Shown here piece after piece: positions 1-8,780 of a stretch of 64,000 nucleotides of DNA. Below the pieces are notes generated by a model. The model did not search any database, was not told where the DNA came from, and saw only the letters and a list, made by a program, of their open reading frames with translations. The position numbers and the translations under genes were made by a program. The DNA is from Cellvibrionales bacterium UBA4451 (GTDB lineage Bacteria; Pseudomonadota; Gammaproteobacteria; Pseudomonadales; Porticoccaceae), in contig DGPB01000008.1 in assembly GCA_002390285.1 (NCBI GenBank), forward strand, positions 1 through 64,000, given 5' to 3'. Positions within the stretch are counted from its first letter, which is position 1. Each line of letters starts with the position of its first letter.

Positions 1-80
1 ACTAAGCACCTGAGGCGCACTTTTCTATGGCCGCAACTATCGCGGCAAAGCTGACCACAGGGTCGATTTCTAGGCTCTAG

Positions 81-113
81 GGTTGCCCATAGGTTGCCCA
101 TAGGTTGCCCATT
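81..113. repeat. three tandem copies of an 11-bp unit
   Basis: Three head-to-tail copies of GGTTGCCCATA (the last ends in T) lie just beyond the 3' end of tRNA-Met. The rest of positions 1-185 shows no convincing coding region; a short open frame running in from the left edge ends at 54 and is not recognisable. Because integrative elements often enter at tRNA 3' ends, this could be the border of an element lying left of the window, but no integrase is visible here. Confidence 0.8.
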
Positions 114-185
114 AAAGATTAAAAGAGTAAGCGTTATTCTCAGAGGACGAGCTTATCTATAAATAATTGATTTTAATATATAAAT

Positions 186-262
186 TGGTAGCTACGGGTG
201 GACTTGAACCACCGACCCCAGCATTATGAATGCTGTGCTCTAACCAGCTGAGCTACGTAGCC
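186..262 (-). tRNA. tRNA-Met (CAT), elongator type
   Basis: Read on the minus strand, a complete cloverleaf begins GGCTACGTAGCTCAG and ends with an encoded CCA. The anticodon stem CAGCA/TGCTG encloses the loop TTCATAA, giving anticodon CAT. The T-loop GGTTCAAGTCC is standard. The sequence closely resembles the Escherichia coli elongator tRNA-Met rather than the initiator, which would carry three G:C pairs at the base of the anticodon stem. A tRNA-Ile2 with a lysidine-modified CAT anticodon is the alternative, but the acceptor stem fits tRNA-Met. Confidence 0.95.
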
Positions 263-388
263 ATTTGACCTAAGAATAGGGGCGGGAATTTTCCCGAGTT
301 TGGCCGGTTTTGTCAAGGTGCTTCTGACCTTTGGTTGTCAGCTATTCTAGGCTATTTCATGATCTCTGTAGTGTGTGTTCAGCCAGCA

Positions 389-565
389 TTATGACAGCGC
401 TTCGCCAGAGAGAAATGCTAGGTTTTTCTTGGCAAATATTTCTGGGCCCTGGACCTCCTCTACGTAGTGGTATCGTGCTGACATATTAGGATGAAGCGGA
501 TCAAATAACTCCTGTAATGACAGTATCTCGACTAGGTGATTTGTGGCTTCTTCTTTCAGATACAT
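389..565 (-). CDS. small conserved-looking protein (58 aa), function unknown
   Basis: A 58-residue frame begins MYLKEEATNHLVEILSL and ends FLSGEALS. A good ribosome binding site, AAGGGA, lies 7-8 bases before the ATG. It sits 40 bp downstream of the sugar dehydrogenase gene on the same strand, so it is probably the last gene of that transcript. The mix of charged and hydrophobic residues, with no signal peptide or membrane segment, suggests a small cytosolic protein. It reminds me of short Pseudomonas proteins sometimes labelled acetyltransferase, but it is far too short for that fold. I assign no function. Confidence 0.6.
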   Translation of the reverse strand: MYLKEEATNHLVEILSLQELFDPLHPNMSARYHYVEEVQGPEIFAKKNLAFLSGEALS

Positions 566-605
566 AATGATTTCCCTTAGGCCAGTTATTTATTCCTCAG
601 GCCTT

Positions 606-1817
606 TTATTTATATAGCACACGATAGATAGCACCGGTGTAATCATCTGAGATATAGATACTGCCATCGAGGCCTTCTTCTATATCCACGGGACGCCCTA
701 TGACCCGTCCATCTGGCTGTAGAAAATGGCTGACAAAGTCTTCGCTAGTGATTTTCCCCTGTTTGTCCCAATGTAGAGCGATGACTTTATAGCCGTCGGG
801 TTCGCTACGGTTCCATGAGCCATGCAGCGCGACCAGTGCTGTGCGTTGATATTTGTCTGGGCGGGAGGGGTGGCGGAGAAAGTGAATACCCAGCGGTGCA
901 TTGTGGGCGCGAAACCCAAAGCTGGGTGAAATGCTATGTTCGAGTAGTACTTCCTTGCCTTGGCCGTAGCTGGGATCTAGATCGCCAAAACCGTTGATGT
1001 AAGGCCAACCGTAGAAGCCTCCCTGTTCTATTTTGTTGAGTTCGCAAGGAGGGAAGTTGTCTCCTAATAAGTCTCGAGCATTGTCGGTGGCGTATAGGTT
1101 GTTATTCCATGGTGCCCAGTCAAACCCTACGCTGTTTCTTAGGCCTGAGGCGTAAATTTGGCCTTCAGTACCATCGGGAAGAAAGCGCATCATGGCGGCA
1201 CGGCGGTTGTCGGTTTCCTCGCAGACATTGCAGCTGGAGCCCGCTGTTAGGTATAGCCAGCCATCGGGACCGAACCGGATTGTTTTGGTCCGGTGGCCAC
1301 CACCTTCAGTGAGCCCTTTGATCACAGGCTCATAAGGGCCAAGGGCTTTTCTCTTACTCCAGTCCATGGCAACCCGGCCAACAGCATTAGTTTCCGCAAT
1401 ATAGAGCCAGGTGGTTTTACCGTCGTCGTAGAGATCTATACCGTGGGGACGGTTTAGGTTGTTAATCACGGGGGTGGTTGAATCGGCCTGTCCATCACCA
1501 TTTTCGTCACTCAGCAGGTAAACAGCGCCGGTACTTGGAGAGCTAACCAGTAGTTGTCCTGTTGGCGTGATTTTTAGCATTCTGGCTTTTGGCAGGTGGT
1601 CGGCAAATATCGATAGCTCAATCCCTTCGGCTGTGGTGAGTGCCGCTATTATGTTCTGTGTAGCGGATGGGCCGCCAGTTCCAGATAGTGAGTTGATGAG
1701 TACCCGATAGCTGCTAATTTGAAGGCCAGGAACAAACCGGACGGCCATGATTAGCAGTAGAGAGAGGATCAGTAAAATGAGAACGACCAGCTGTGCCAGT
1801 CTTACCGGTTTAGTCAT
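606..1817 (-). CDS. PQQ-dependent sugar dehydrogenase-like (glucose/sorbosone dehydrogenase family) protein
   Basis: This 403-aa protein has an N-terminal hydrophobic segment (about residues 8-30) that acts as a signal peptide or membrane anchor, so the rest is periplasmic. The body is a six-bladed beta-propeller of the soluble aldose sugar/L-sorbosone dehydrogenase family (COG2133-like). Recognisable features are the HGIDLYDDG and GGGHRTKTIRFGPDGWLY stretches, a cysteine pair in SSCNVCEE, and the C-terminal GRPVDIEEGLDGSIYISDD. Members oxidise aldoses with PQQ, but the true substrate here is unknown. It lies downstream of ychF with a 135-bp gap and upstream of a 58-aa ORF. Family confident, reaction inferred. 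Confidence 0.85.
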   Translation of the reverse strand: MTKPVRLAQLVVLILLILSLLLIMAVRFVPGLQISSYRVLINSLSGTGGPSATQNIIAALTTAEGIELSIFADHLPKARMLKITPTGQLLVSSPSTGAVYLLSDENGDGQADSTTPVINNLNRPHGIDLYDDGKTTWLYIAETNAVGRVAMDWSKRKALGPYEPVIKGLTEGGGHRTKTIRFGPDGWLYLTAGSSCNVCEETDNRRAAMMRFLPDGTEGQIYASGLRNSVGFDWAPWNNNLYATDNARDLLGDNFPPCELNKIEQGGFYGWPYINGFGDLDPSYGQGKEVLLEHSISPSFGFRAHNAPLGIHFLRHPSRPDKYQRTALVALHGSWNRSEPDGYKVIALHWDKQGKITSEDFVSHFLQPDGRVIGRPVDIEEGLDGSIYISDDYTGAIYRVLYK

Positions 1818-1952
1818 GGCTTCATTATAGAAGCTATGTGGTAGAAGCTACATTGAAGACATTATGGGCCGAGTAATTCTCGGGAAAACAGGGCAGCCAG
1901 GTTGGTAGCTGCACTTGAGTGAGTTAGACGTTGAGCTGGCTAGAGGTGGGCG

Positions 1953-3044
1953 TTACACATTAAAACGGAAGTGGACGACGTCACCATCTTGGACAACATA
2001 GTCCTTGCCTTCCAGTCGCCATTTTCCTGCATCTTTGGCACCTTGTTCACCCTTGCCGGCAATAAAATCATCGTAAGCAATGACTTCGGCCCGAATAAAG
2101 CCTTTTTCAAAATCCGTATGAATTTTGCCGGCAGATTGTGGTGCTGTGGCGCCGATAGGTATTGTCCAGGCGCGCACTTCTTTAACACCAGCGGTGAAAT
2201 AGGTTTGTAGACCTAACAGCGAATAACCGGCGCGGATAACGCGGTTTAGGCCCGGTTCTCCCATACCCATTTCCTGGAGAAATTCTAATTTTTCATCGTC
2301 ATCCAGTTCGGCAATTTCGGCTTCAAGTTTGTTGCAGATGGGTACAACAACCGCATTTTCGGCTTCTGCAATGGACTGTACTGTTTCCAAGTATGGGTTG
2401 TTGTCGAAGCCATCTTCATCCACATTGGCGATGTACATGGTCGGCTTCAACGTCAGAAGGTTCAGGGATTTAATCGTTTTTAGTTCATCTTGGTCTAGAT
2501 CCATCGAGCGCAGCGGTTTGGCTTCATTGAGGTGTGGCTGGATTTTTTCCAGTACCACTTTTAAGGCGATGGCATCTTTATCCTGACCTTTGGCAGCTTT
2601 GGCTACCCGTTGTAAGGCTCTGTCTACCGTTTCCAGGTCGGACAGCGCCAGTTCGGTATTAATGACCTCAATATCGGAGGCTGGATCAATTTTCCCTTCA
2701 ACGTGAACCACGTTGTCATCATCAAAACAGCGAACCACATGAGCAATGGCATCGGTTTCTCGGATATTGGTAAGAAATTGGTTGCCAAGACCTTCTCCTT
2801 TGGACGCGCCTGCGACTAATCCTGCAATATCCACAAATTCCATGGTGGTAGGCACAACCCGCTCGGGCTTGACGATGTCAGATAAGCTGTCCTGGCGAGG
2901 GTCCGGAATGGGTACGATCCCGGTATTGGGTTCAATGGTACAGAAAGGAAAGTTTGCTGCATCAATACCAGCTTTGGTCAGGGCGTTGAAGAGCGTAGAT
3001 TTTCCTACATTGGGGAGGCCGACTATACCGCAGTTAAAACCCAT
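1953..3044 (-). CDS. ychF: redox-regulated ATPase YchF (Obg-like ATPase)
   Basis: Full-length 363-aa member of the YchF/OLA1 branch of the Obg family, a cytosolic ribosome-associated ATPase. The P-loop GLPNVGKST is at residues 9-17, followed by the switch II region DIAGLVAGASKGEGLGNQFL. The usual G4 motif NKxD is replaced by NVDE, the change that gives this subfamily its ATP preference. A C-terminal TGS-like domain ends in VVQDGDVVHFRFNV. It follows pth by 51 bp in the same direction, the usual pth-ychF pair of gammaproteobacteria, with prs and rplY further upstream. Start ATG at 3044 gives the expected N-terminus. Confidence 0.97.
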   Translation of the reverse strand: MGFNCGIVGLPNVGKSTLFNALTKAGIDAANFPFCTIEPNTGIVPIPDPRQDSLSDIVKPERVVPTTMEFVDIAGLVAGASKGEGLGNQFLTNIRETDAIAHVVRCFDDDNVVHVEGKIDPASDIEVINTELALSDLETVDRALQRVAKAAKGQDKDAIALKVVLEKIQPHLNEAKPLRSMDLDQDELKTIKSLNLLTLKPTMYIANVDEDGFDNNPYLETVQSIAEAENAVVVPICNKLEAEIAELDDDEKLEFLQEMGMGEPGLNRVIRAGYSLLGLQTYFTAGVKEVRAWTIPIGATAPQSAGKIHTDFEKGFIRAEVIAYDDFIAGKGEQGAKDAGKWRLEGKDYVVQDGDVVHFRFNV

Positions 3045-3095
3045 GGCTTAATTTCTCATTTGTCTGTTTTTTTGCTTAGTAAATAGCGTTAGTTG

Positions 3096-3677
3096 CTATT
3101 GCGTATGCAGTTCTTTCATGGCGCTATTCCACTGGCCCACCACGGTGAGTGGTACGACGCGAATAGCATCATCGATACTTTGGTTAATCAGTTGTTGCTC
3201 ACTTTGGGGCGCTTTGCGAAGTACGAAATTGACGACGTCGCTGGCGTGACCCGGGTGGCCAATTCCGATACGTAGACGAGCAAAGTTACGGTTATTGGCC
3301 AATGCTTGGATGGAGTCTCTCAAGCCGTTGTGTCCGCCGTGTCCTCCTCCCATTTTGAGTCGAGCGGTCCCAGGGTTGAGGTCGAGCTCATCATGTGCCA
3401 CTAGGATTGCCTCAGCAGGGATTTGGTAAAATCCAGCCATGGCGGCCACAGCTTTACCACTGCGATTCATATAGGTATCAGGTACCAGTAACCAGACCTG
3501 TTGACCATCAATGGTCGCTCGTCCTGTGGCACCAAAAAATTTGTTTTCTTGTTTTAGCTGGATGCCGCAATGTTGGGCTAGGGCTAAAACAAAATCGGCC
3601 CCGGCATTGTGACGGGTTTGTTCATATTGAGGGCCTGGGTTTCCCAGACCGACAATAAGTTGAACAGGTGTGTCCAA
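3096..3677 (-). CDS. pth: peptidyl-tRNA hydrolase
   Basis: 193-aa cytosolic enzyme that cleaves the ester bond of peptidyl-tRNA released by stalled ribosomes and so recycles the tRNA. Catalytic residues are visible: Asn13 in GLGNPGP, His23 in TRHNAG and Asp96 in HDELDLNPG. The MNRSG motif near residue 70 and the GGGHGGHNGL loop are also typical. The length matches bacterial Pth (about 190-195 aa). It sits between rplY (37-bp gap) and ychF, as in Pseudomonas, so co-transcription of these translation-related genes is likely. Confidence 0.97.
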   Translation of the reverse strand: MDTPVQLIVGLGNPGPQYEQTRHNAGADFVLALAQHCGIQLKQENKFFGATGRATIDGQQVWLLVPDTYMNRSGKAVAAMAGFYQIPAEAILVAHDELDLNPGTARLKMGGGHGGHNGLRDSIQALANNRNFARLRIGIGHPGHASDVVNFVLRKAPQSEQQLINQSIDDAIRVVPLTVVGQWNSAMKELHTQ

Positions 3678-3714
3678 TGTCGGGGCCTCTTTGGTAGAAG
3701 GGGGCTAGGGAGTA

Positions 3715-4374
3715 TTACTCGCTGCCGTTCTCTTCTTCGTCTTCAGCAGCCGGGGCTTCGTCAGTGACGTCAGTTTCTTCTTCTACTACAGCCTTAGGCT
3801 TGTTGATAGTAAAGATTGGTAGATCGTGGCTTTCGCCATGGCTTAGAGCAACACTCTCAACGCCTTCGGGCAGCACGATATCAGAAATATGCAGAATTTG
3901 ACCTATTTCTACTGCTGCGACATCTACCTCGAGATACTCAGGCAGATTTGCTGGCAGACAGCTGATATCCAGTTCCGTCATATTGTGCGAGAGAAGACCT
4001 CCACCCAACTTGACGCCAACACAGTTATCTTCGTTGATAAAGTGCAGCGGTACTTTAGTCTGAAGCTTTTGAGTCTTGCTTACGCGCAAAAAATCGGCGT
4101 GCAAGATGACAGGCTTGGCTGGGTGACGCTGGAGATCTTTCAGAATGACGTCTTCAGATTTGCCATCCACATCCAGAGTGATAATGTGCGAATAGAACGC
4201 TTCATTGGCCAGTGCTTTATCAAATTCATTTTGAGAAAGACTGATACTTTGTGGTGCGCTCTTACCGCCATAAATGATGGCGGGCACTTCTTTGTCCAAA
4301 CGACGTAGGCGGCGGCTCGCACCTTTCCCCATGTCGTTCCGGACCTTTACGTTCAATTTAAAATCATTGGACAT
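3715..4374 (-). CDS. rplY: 50S ribosomal protein L25 (long, Ctc/TL5-type)
   Basis: 219-aa version of the 5S rRNA-binding protein L25. The N-terminal L25 domain (about residues 5-95) contains GKGASRRLRR and VPAIIYGG. A second beta domain follows (about 100-190) with VPLHFINEDNCVGVKLGGG. The tail is acidic (EEETDVTDEAPAAEDEEENG). This two-domain form is about 200-220 aa in Pseudomonas and relatives, while the E. coli form is only 94 aa. It lies between prs and pth. Between it and prs is a palindromic stretch, but no clear terminator. Confidence 0.97.
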   Translation of the reverse strand: MSNDFKLNVKVRNDMGKGASRRLRRLDKEVPAIIYGGKSAPQSISLSQNEFDKALANEAFYSHIITLDVDGKSEDVILKDLQRHPAKPVILHADFLRVSKTQKLQTKVPLHFINEDNCVGVKLGGGLLSHNMTELDISCLPANLPEYLEVDVAAVEIGQILHISDIVLPEGVESVALSHGESHDLPIFTINKPKAVVEEETDVTDEAPAAEDEEENGSE

Positions 4375-4473
4375 TGCCTTGACTCCTGATTATTCCCAAA
4401 TCAATCCGCGACCAGAACTGAGGAGGGGTATTTAAATAGCCCTTAAATTGGGCGGTTAGTTATCCAATACGAT

Positions 4474-4515
4474 GTTTGATCAAGCTATTTGAATTCAAAT
4501 AGGGTTTAGTCAAAC
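4474..4515. repeat. nested palindromes between prs and rplY
   Basis: The 18-bp perfect palindrome CTATTTGAATTCAAATAG (4485-4502) abuts the 8-bp palindrome TTGATCAA (4476-4483). It is flanked by outer arms GTTTGA and TCAAAC, the latter inside the last codons of prs. The RNA could fold into an extended hairpin just at the prs stop codon. No U-run follows on either strand, so it is not a standard intrinsic terminator. An RNA processing or partial termination site is possible. Confidence 0.4.
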
Positions 4516-5447
4516 ATAGCACTGATGGATTCTTCATTACTGACTCGGCGCATTGCCTCTGCCAACATTTGGCCCAGACTCAGGACCCTAATATATTGAC
4601 TATTTCGTGCAGCTTCACTTAGCGGGATACTGTTGGTGACGACCATGGTATCCAGTGCGGAGTGTTCAATGTTTTCAATAGCCTTCCCAGACAGTACTGG
4701 GTGAGTGCAGTAGGCGACGACTTTCTCGGCACCGCTCTCCTTCAGTGCATCAGCAGCTTTGCACAGTGTGCCAGCGGTATCGACGATGTCATCCATTAGG
4801 ATACAGGTTCGACCTTCTACGTCACCGATAAGGTTCATGACTTCAATCTGATTGGCTTCGGGGCGACGCTTGTCGATAATAGCCAGATCAGTATTCAGTT
4901 GTTTTGCCATGGCGCGCGCACGAACCACACCACCGATGTCGGGGGATACTACCGTTGGGTTTTGGTAGTTTTGGCGCTGCACATCAGCGAGCAATACTGG
5001 CAGGCCGTAGACATTGTCCACAGCGCAGTCAAAAAAGCCCTGGATTTGTTCGGCATGCAGATCAACGGTCATCACACGATCGACACCAACATTGTTAATC
5101 ATGTCCGCTACAACCTTGGCACTGATAGGCACTCGTATGGAGCGTACTCGACGATCCTGGCGAGCGTAGCCAAAGTAGGGGATTACGGCTGTAATACGAC
5201 CGGCTGAGGCGCGACGCAGTGCATCGACCATCAAAATCAGTTCCATCAGGTTTTTGTGAGTGGGCGCGCAGGTGGGCTGTACAACAAATACATCCCGGCC
5301 ACGCACATTTTCACGAATCTCGATATTGATCTCACCATCGGAGAACTGGGATACCAGTGCATCGCCTAACGGAAAGCCGAGAAAGCGGGCGATTTCATTT
5401 GCTAGCTCCGGGTTAGCGTTTCCGGAGAAAACCATCAAGTTAGCCAC
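4506..5447 (-). CDS. prs: ribose-phosphate pyrophosphokinase (PRPP synthetase)
   Basis: 313-aa class I enzyme making phosphoribosyl pyrophosphate from ribose-5-phosphate and ATP for nucleotide, histidine, tryptophan and NAD synthesis. Motifs are intact: FSDGEINIEIRENVRGRDVF near the N-terminus, the catalytic flexible-loop region YFGYARQDRR, the metal-binding DLHAEQIQGFF, and the PRPP-binding loop CILMDDIVDTAGT. Length equals that of E. coli Prs (315 aa). The gene lies immediately downstream of tRNA-Gln and upstream of rplY, the standard Pseudomonas-type arrangement. Confidence 0.98.
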   Translation of the reverse strand: MANLMVFSGNANPELANEIARFLGFPLGDALVSQFSDGEINIEIRENVRGRDVFVVQPTCAPTHKNLMELILMVDALRRASAGRITAVIPYFGYARQDRRVRSIRVPISAKVVADMINNVGVDRVMTVDLHAEQIQGFFDCAVDNVYGLPVLLADVQRQNYQNPTVVSPDIGGVVRARAMAKQLNTDLAIIDKRRPEANQIEVMNLIGDVEGRTCILMDDIVDTAGTLCKAADALKESGAEKVVAYCTHPVLSGKAIENIEHSALDTMVVTNSIPLSEAARNSQYIRVLSLGQMLAEAMRRVSNEESISAMFD

Positions 5448-5498
5448 AACATTTTCCTGATCAGGGGTGTGATTTTTCTCCGGACTTCCAGAGGAATA

Positions 5499-5574
5499 TG
5501 GCTGGGGTGGGAGGACTCGAACCTCCGAATGGCGGCATCAAAAGCCGCTGCCTTAACCGCTTGGCCACACCCCA
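5499..5574 (-). tRNA. tRNA-Gln (TTG)
   Basis: 76-nt cloverleaf on the minus strand, beginning TGGGGTGTGGCCAAG with the U1 characteristic of tRNA-Gln and ending with an encoded CCA. The anticodon stem GCGGC/GCCGC encloses the loop TTTTGAT, giving anticodon TTG. It sits between ispE and prs, where tRNA-Gln is also found in Pseudomonas and E. coli, and is probably processed from the lolB-ispE-prs transcript. Confidence 0.96.
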
Positions 5575-5582
5575 GTAATTAC

Positions 5583-6422
5583 TTAGTTAGACGGTAGGCT
5601 CTGCAACAGCGGGGATGTGTTAATCCCTTTGGCTGTAAAGCCTTGCCACGGTGCCGGCATTTGTTTAAGTACTGACTTTGCATCAGCCTCCGACGCAAAG
5701 CGGGCAAAGAGGCAGGCACCTGTTCCCGTCAATCGAGTTTCGGCGAATTGAGCTAGCCATTGGCGGGCTCTTTTTACCTCAGGATAAAGTGCCTCAACCA
5801 CTGTTTGACAGTCGTTTTGGCTACCCTGCTCGAGAAAGGCGCGTATTTTGATCGGATGAGTGTTTCTTGTCAAACCCTGATGGGCAAAAACTTCTGTGGT
5901 GGAGACCTGAATATTGGGGATCAGAATCAGGTACCAGTAACTTGGTATTTCTACAGGAGTAAGTTGATCGCCAATCCCTTCTGCCCAAGCAGTGTGACCA
6001 AGTACAAAAACAGGCACATCCGCACCTAACTGAGAGGCCATCTCCAGTAGTACTTCATGAGGTAATTCCAGCTGCCATAGGGTATTTAGCCCCAGTAATG
6101 TGGTGGCCGCGTCACTGCTGCCTCCGCCTAACCCTCCACCCATTGGCAGGTGCTTGTGCAGGTAAATATCTGCGCCTAGTGTGCACCCGCTGTACTGTTG
6201 TAGTGTTCGAGCTGCGCGGTAAACCAAATTTTCTTCTGTGGGCATACCAGATATTGATGGGGAAAGGTGAATTTCACCATCATGATTAATGGCAAAGTCC
6301 AGTTGGTCGCCATAATCAAGTAATTGAAAGAGGGTTTGCAGATTGTGATAGCCATCCGCACGGCGGCCCGTGATATGCAGAAACAGATTGATTTTTGCTG
6401 GAGCGGGAAGGGTCAATTTCAT
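5583..6422 (-). CDS. ispE: 4-diphosphocytidyl-2-C-methyl-D-erythritol kinase
   Basis: 279-aa GHMP kinase of the non-mevalonate (MEP) isoprenoid pathway. It phosphorylates CDP-methylerythritol at the 2-hydroxyl. The N-terminal PAPAKINLFLHITGRRADGY signature and the ATP-binding loop MGGGLGGGSSDAATT are intact, as is the C-terminal LTGTGACLFA motif. The start codon overlaps the lolB stop by 4 bp (ATGA), so the two genes are translationally coupled. The tRNA-Gln gene follows immediately. Length is normal for the family (about 280-290 aa). Confidence 0.97.
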   Translation of the reverse strand: MKLTLPAPAKINLFLHITGRRADGYHNLQTLFQLLDYGDQLDFAINHDGEIHLSPSISGMPTEENLVYRAARTLQQYSGCTLGADIYLHKHLPMGGGLGGGSSDAATTLLGLNTLWQLELPHEVLLEMASQLGADVPVFVLGHTAWAEGIGDQLTPVEIPSYWYLILIPNIQVSTTEVFAHQGLTRNTHPIKIRAFLEQGSQNDCQTVVEALYPEVKRARQWLAQFAETRLTGTGACLFARFASEADAKSVLKQMPAPWQGFTAKGINTSPLLQSLPSN

Positions 6423-7018
6423 TGGTGAGCCTCGCCAGGCTGCCAGTGTTTGATGACCAAAGTGAAACTGTAGTCGCCTCGCTGGCCTTTTATTTTACCT
6501 GGTAATAGCCAGCCGCTTGTTTGTTGATAACCCGAAAACTGTAATGTCCAGCTGGATTGTTCCAGGTGGGCTAAGGTGCCATCTTGATTATGGCTCTGGT
6601 TGTCTGTGGGTGATGCGGGGGAAGGAATGCCTCGCACCCAAAATTGCAATTGCTCAACAGGCCATTGCCAGCCGAATAATTCTTCGGTGAGCGCGGCGGG
6701 TGATTGAGCCGACAGGTTGTCATGACCTGCTCGTTGCAATTCAGCATAATGATTATTCCCCGCAATACGGGTTGCTCCTGCCCCAAAGGGACCATTTAGT
6801 GTTACCTCAAACGTATCTTCTTGCTGCTGCCAGCTGACCCAGGCACTGCCTCCATCATGGTTATCGCGGTAACCCAGTTTCCCATCGAGCAGCCAATGAT
6901 CCAGCCGCTGTAGCTGCTGGAGATGTTGATCCCAATCTATGACAGTTGTGGGGTGAGATACCTGTGTAGAGCAAGCGGTAATGAGAGCGATGAGTAATAG
7001 TGAAAGTATTAATCGCAC
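6419..7018 (-). CDS. lolB: outer-membrane lipoprotein insertion protein LolB
   Basis: 199-aa lipoprotein that receives lipoproteins from LolA and inserts them into the outer membrane. The signal peptide ends in the lipobox LITAC with the lipidated Cys16. Ser at +2 fits an outer-membrane destination. The mature part has the LolB pattern, including LDHWLLDGKLGYRD and GWLLPGKIKGQRGDYSFTL. It starts only 4 bp after the TPR lipoprotein gene ends and overlaps ispE by 4 bp, so TPR-lolB-ispE form one operon, the same order as in Pseudomonas. Confidence 0.95.
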   Translation of the reverse strand: MRLILSLLLIALITACSTQVSHPTTVIDWDQHLQQLQRLDHWLLDGKLGYRDNHDGGSAWVSWQQQEDTFEVTLNGPFGAGATRIAGNNHYAELQRAGHDNLSAQSPAALTEELFGWQWPVEQLQFWVRGIPSPASPTDNQSHNQDGTLAHLEQSSWTLQFSGYQQTSGWLLPGKIKGQRGDYSFTLVIKHWQPGEAHQ

Positions 7019-7022
7019 TAGG

Positions 7023-8780
7023 CTATTCCGTTTGTAGACGCTTCATGGTCTGGCGAATAGTTTCATTGTCCGGGTCATGTTCAAGAATAGTCTGCCAAAC
7101 CGATGTGGCCTCTTCATGCTGTCCGGTGACCCATAAAACTTCACCAAGGTGTGAGGCAACCTCAGGGTCGGGTAATTTCTCCATAGCAATACGCAGGTGC
7201 CGAAGGGCGTCCTCATAGTTCCCCAGTTGGTAGAGCACCCACCCGAGACTATCAATGGTGGCGGGGTCGCTTGGATTTAATTCAAGTGCTCTTAGGATTA
7301 GCTCATGTGCTTCTTCATAACGATCAGTATGCACCGTCAAGGTATAGCCCAGCGCATTGAGCGCCATAGCATTGTCTGAGTCTTGTTCTAGAATGGCACG
7401 AAGATCCTGCTCAGAGCTGGCATAGTCCCGCTTTTTTTCACTTAGCATAGATCGTGTGTAACGTAGTGGTATGTTGTTAGGTTCTTGAAGAATTGCCTCG
7501 CTGAGTAAGTGGTAGGCATCATCCAATTGCTGTTGTTTTGCCAGTAGTTCAGATTCAATTTGGTACAGTGAAGCCGCATCTGAGGGGTTGCTCAGGCGTA
7601 GTTTTTGTAGGTAAAGGCGGGCATCTTTCAGCTGGCCGTGGCTAACCATAAACTGACTGAGACGAGCTGCTGCGGGCAGAAATTTAGGCCCTGCTTGCAC
7701 GTGCCGATAGTGTAGAAGGACGGCTTCAATAGCATTGTCCCGCTCTGCCATGGTGCCTAACTCAAAGTGGGCAGAGGACGCCGTGCTTGGATATCTGGTC
7801 AGTTCAAAAAACAGTTGTTGAGCCTCAATACGCAGCCCAAGCCCTCTGCTGGCTAGGGCTAGCGTGTAGATCAGGTCAGGGTCGTTAGGGTATTGTTCTA
7901 CCAGCTGTGTGAGTTGGTGATGTGCCCCCTCTAAATCATTTTCAGCCAGGAATCGAGCATGCTGAAGTCGTAAGCGTTTGCTGTCAGGGATGTTGAGTAG
8001 TGATTGTTCTAGAAATGCTGATGCCTCGTCCTTTTTGCCTATTTGGTGGAGCAGCTGAGCCTTCAGCATGATGGCTGGTTCGTGGGAGGGCTCTTTTTGT
8101 AGTAGTTGATTGACGGCCTCTATGGCTGCGGGCAGCTGCCCTTGTTGGCGCAGCAACATTGCCTTGGTCAGTACTAGAGTTCTATCGCCTGGCAATTGGG
8201 CTTCAAGCCGAGGGTACTCCTGTAATAGGGTTTCCCGTTGTTTATCAGTGGCCCGGTTGGCGGAGATGATCAGCGTCATTAGGGGCTCGTTGTTTCCCTG
8301 TAACAAAGCAAACTCAGCATGAGGCAATGCCTCGATGTAACGACCATCCCGGCTAAGGGATAATGACGCCATGCTATGTGCATCCAAGTTTTCAGGCTCC
8401 ACCTCGCTCCACAGTAGCGACATTTCTAATAGTGCGGCCCTGTTTTCGAGGTAGGCGGCGATACGAGTGGCTCTGCTCACAACACCCGGATCCCGGGTCT
8501 TCCTGGCTTGGACGAGGTATTTTTCCAATGATAGGCCGAGATTGTTTCTGATTCCTGCCAGTTCACCCACCAATAAGTCATAAAGACTCTCGGTTGAAAA
8601 CGGGCGAATGGGATATTCCAATTCAGCTTCTTCGATCTCAGGTGCGTCAACTTTAAGTGTTTCAGCTTTGGATGTGGCGGTGCCTGTACTGGCTACGGTA
8701 TCTACAGGTTGATTGGCGCAGCCGTAGATTAATAGGGTGAAAAATACCAATGTTAGCAGTGTAAGACAGGGGTTTTTCAT
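7023..8780 (-). CDS. TPR-repeat lipoprotein upstream of lolB
   Basis: 585-aa protein with a lipoprotein signal peptide (lipobox LIYGC, Cys21) and about ten tetratricopeptide repeats over the rest. Clear TPR units include NAMALNALGYTLTVHTDRYE and DPATIDSLGWVLYQLGNYED near residues 480-530. TPR proteins are scaffolds, and this family sits next to lolB and hemA in Pseudomonas, which suggests a role at the outer membrane, but no partner is known from the sequence. It is the first gene of a minus-strand operon with lolB and ispE. The promoter must lie in the 166-bp gap shared with divergent hemA. Confidence 0.88.
   Translation of the reverse strand: MKNPCLTLLTLVFFTLLIYGCANQPVDTVASTGTATSKAETLKVDAPEIEEAELEYPIRPFSTESLYDLLVGELAGIRNNLGLSLEKYLVQARKTRDPGVVSRATRIAAYLENRAALLEMSLLWSEVEPENLDAHSMASLSLSRDGRYIEALPHAEFALLQGNNEPLMTLIISANRATDKQRETLLQEYPRLEAQLPGDRTLVLTKAMLLRQQGQLPAAIEAVNQLLQKEPSHEPAIMLKAQLLHQIGKKDEASAFLEQSLLNIPDSKRLRLQHARFLAENDLEGAHHQLTQLVEQYPNDPDLIYTLALASRGLGLRIEAQQLFFELTRYPSTASSAHFELGTMAERDNAIEAVLLHYRHVQAGPKFLPAAARLSQFMVSHGQLKDARLYLQKLRLSNPSDAASLYQIESELLAKQQQLDDAYHLLSEAILQEPNNIPLRYTRSMLSEKKRDYASSEQDLRAILEQDSDNAMALNALGYTLTVHTDRYEEAHELILRALELNPSDPATIDSLGWVLYQLGNYEDALRHLRIAMEKLPDPEVASHLGEVLWVTGQHEEATSVWQTILEHDPDNETIRQTMKRLQTE

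Noticed and set aside
1..54. Open frame from the left edge ending at 54, thought of as an integrase C-terminus
   Set aside because: The 17 residues match no family I recognise, so nothing can be claimed.
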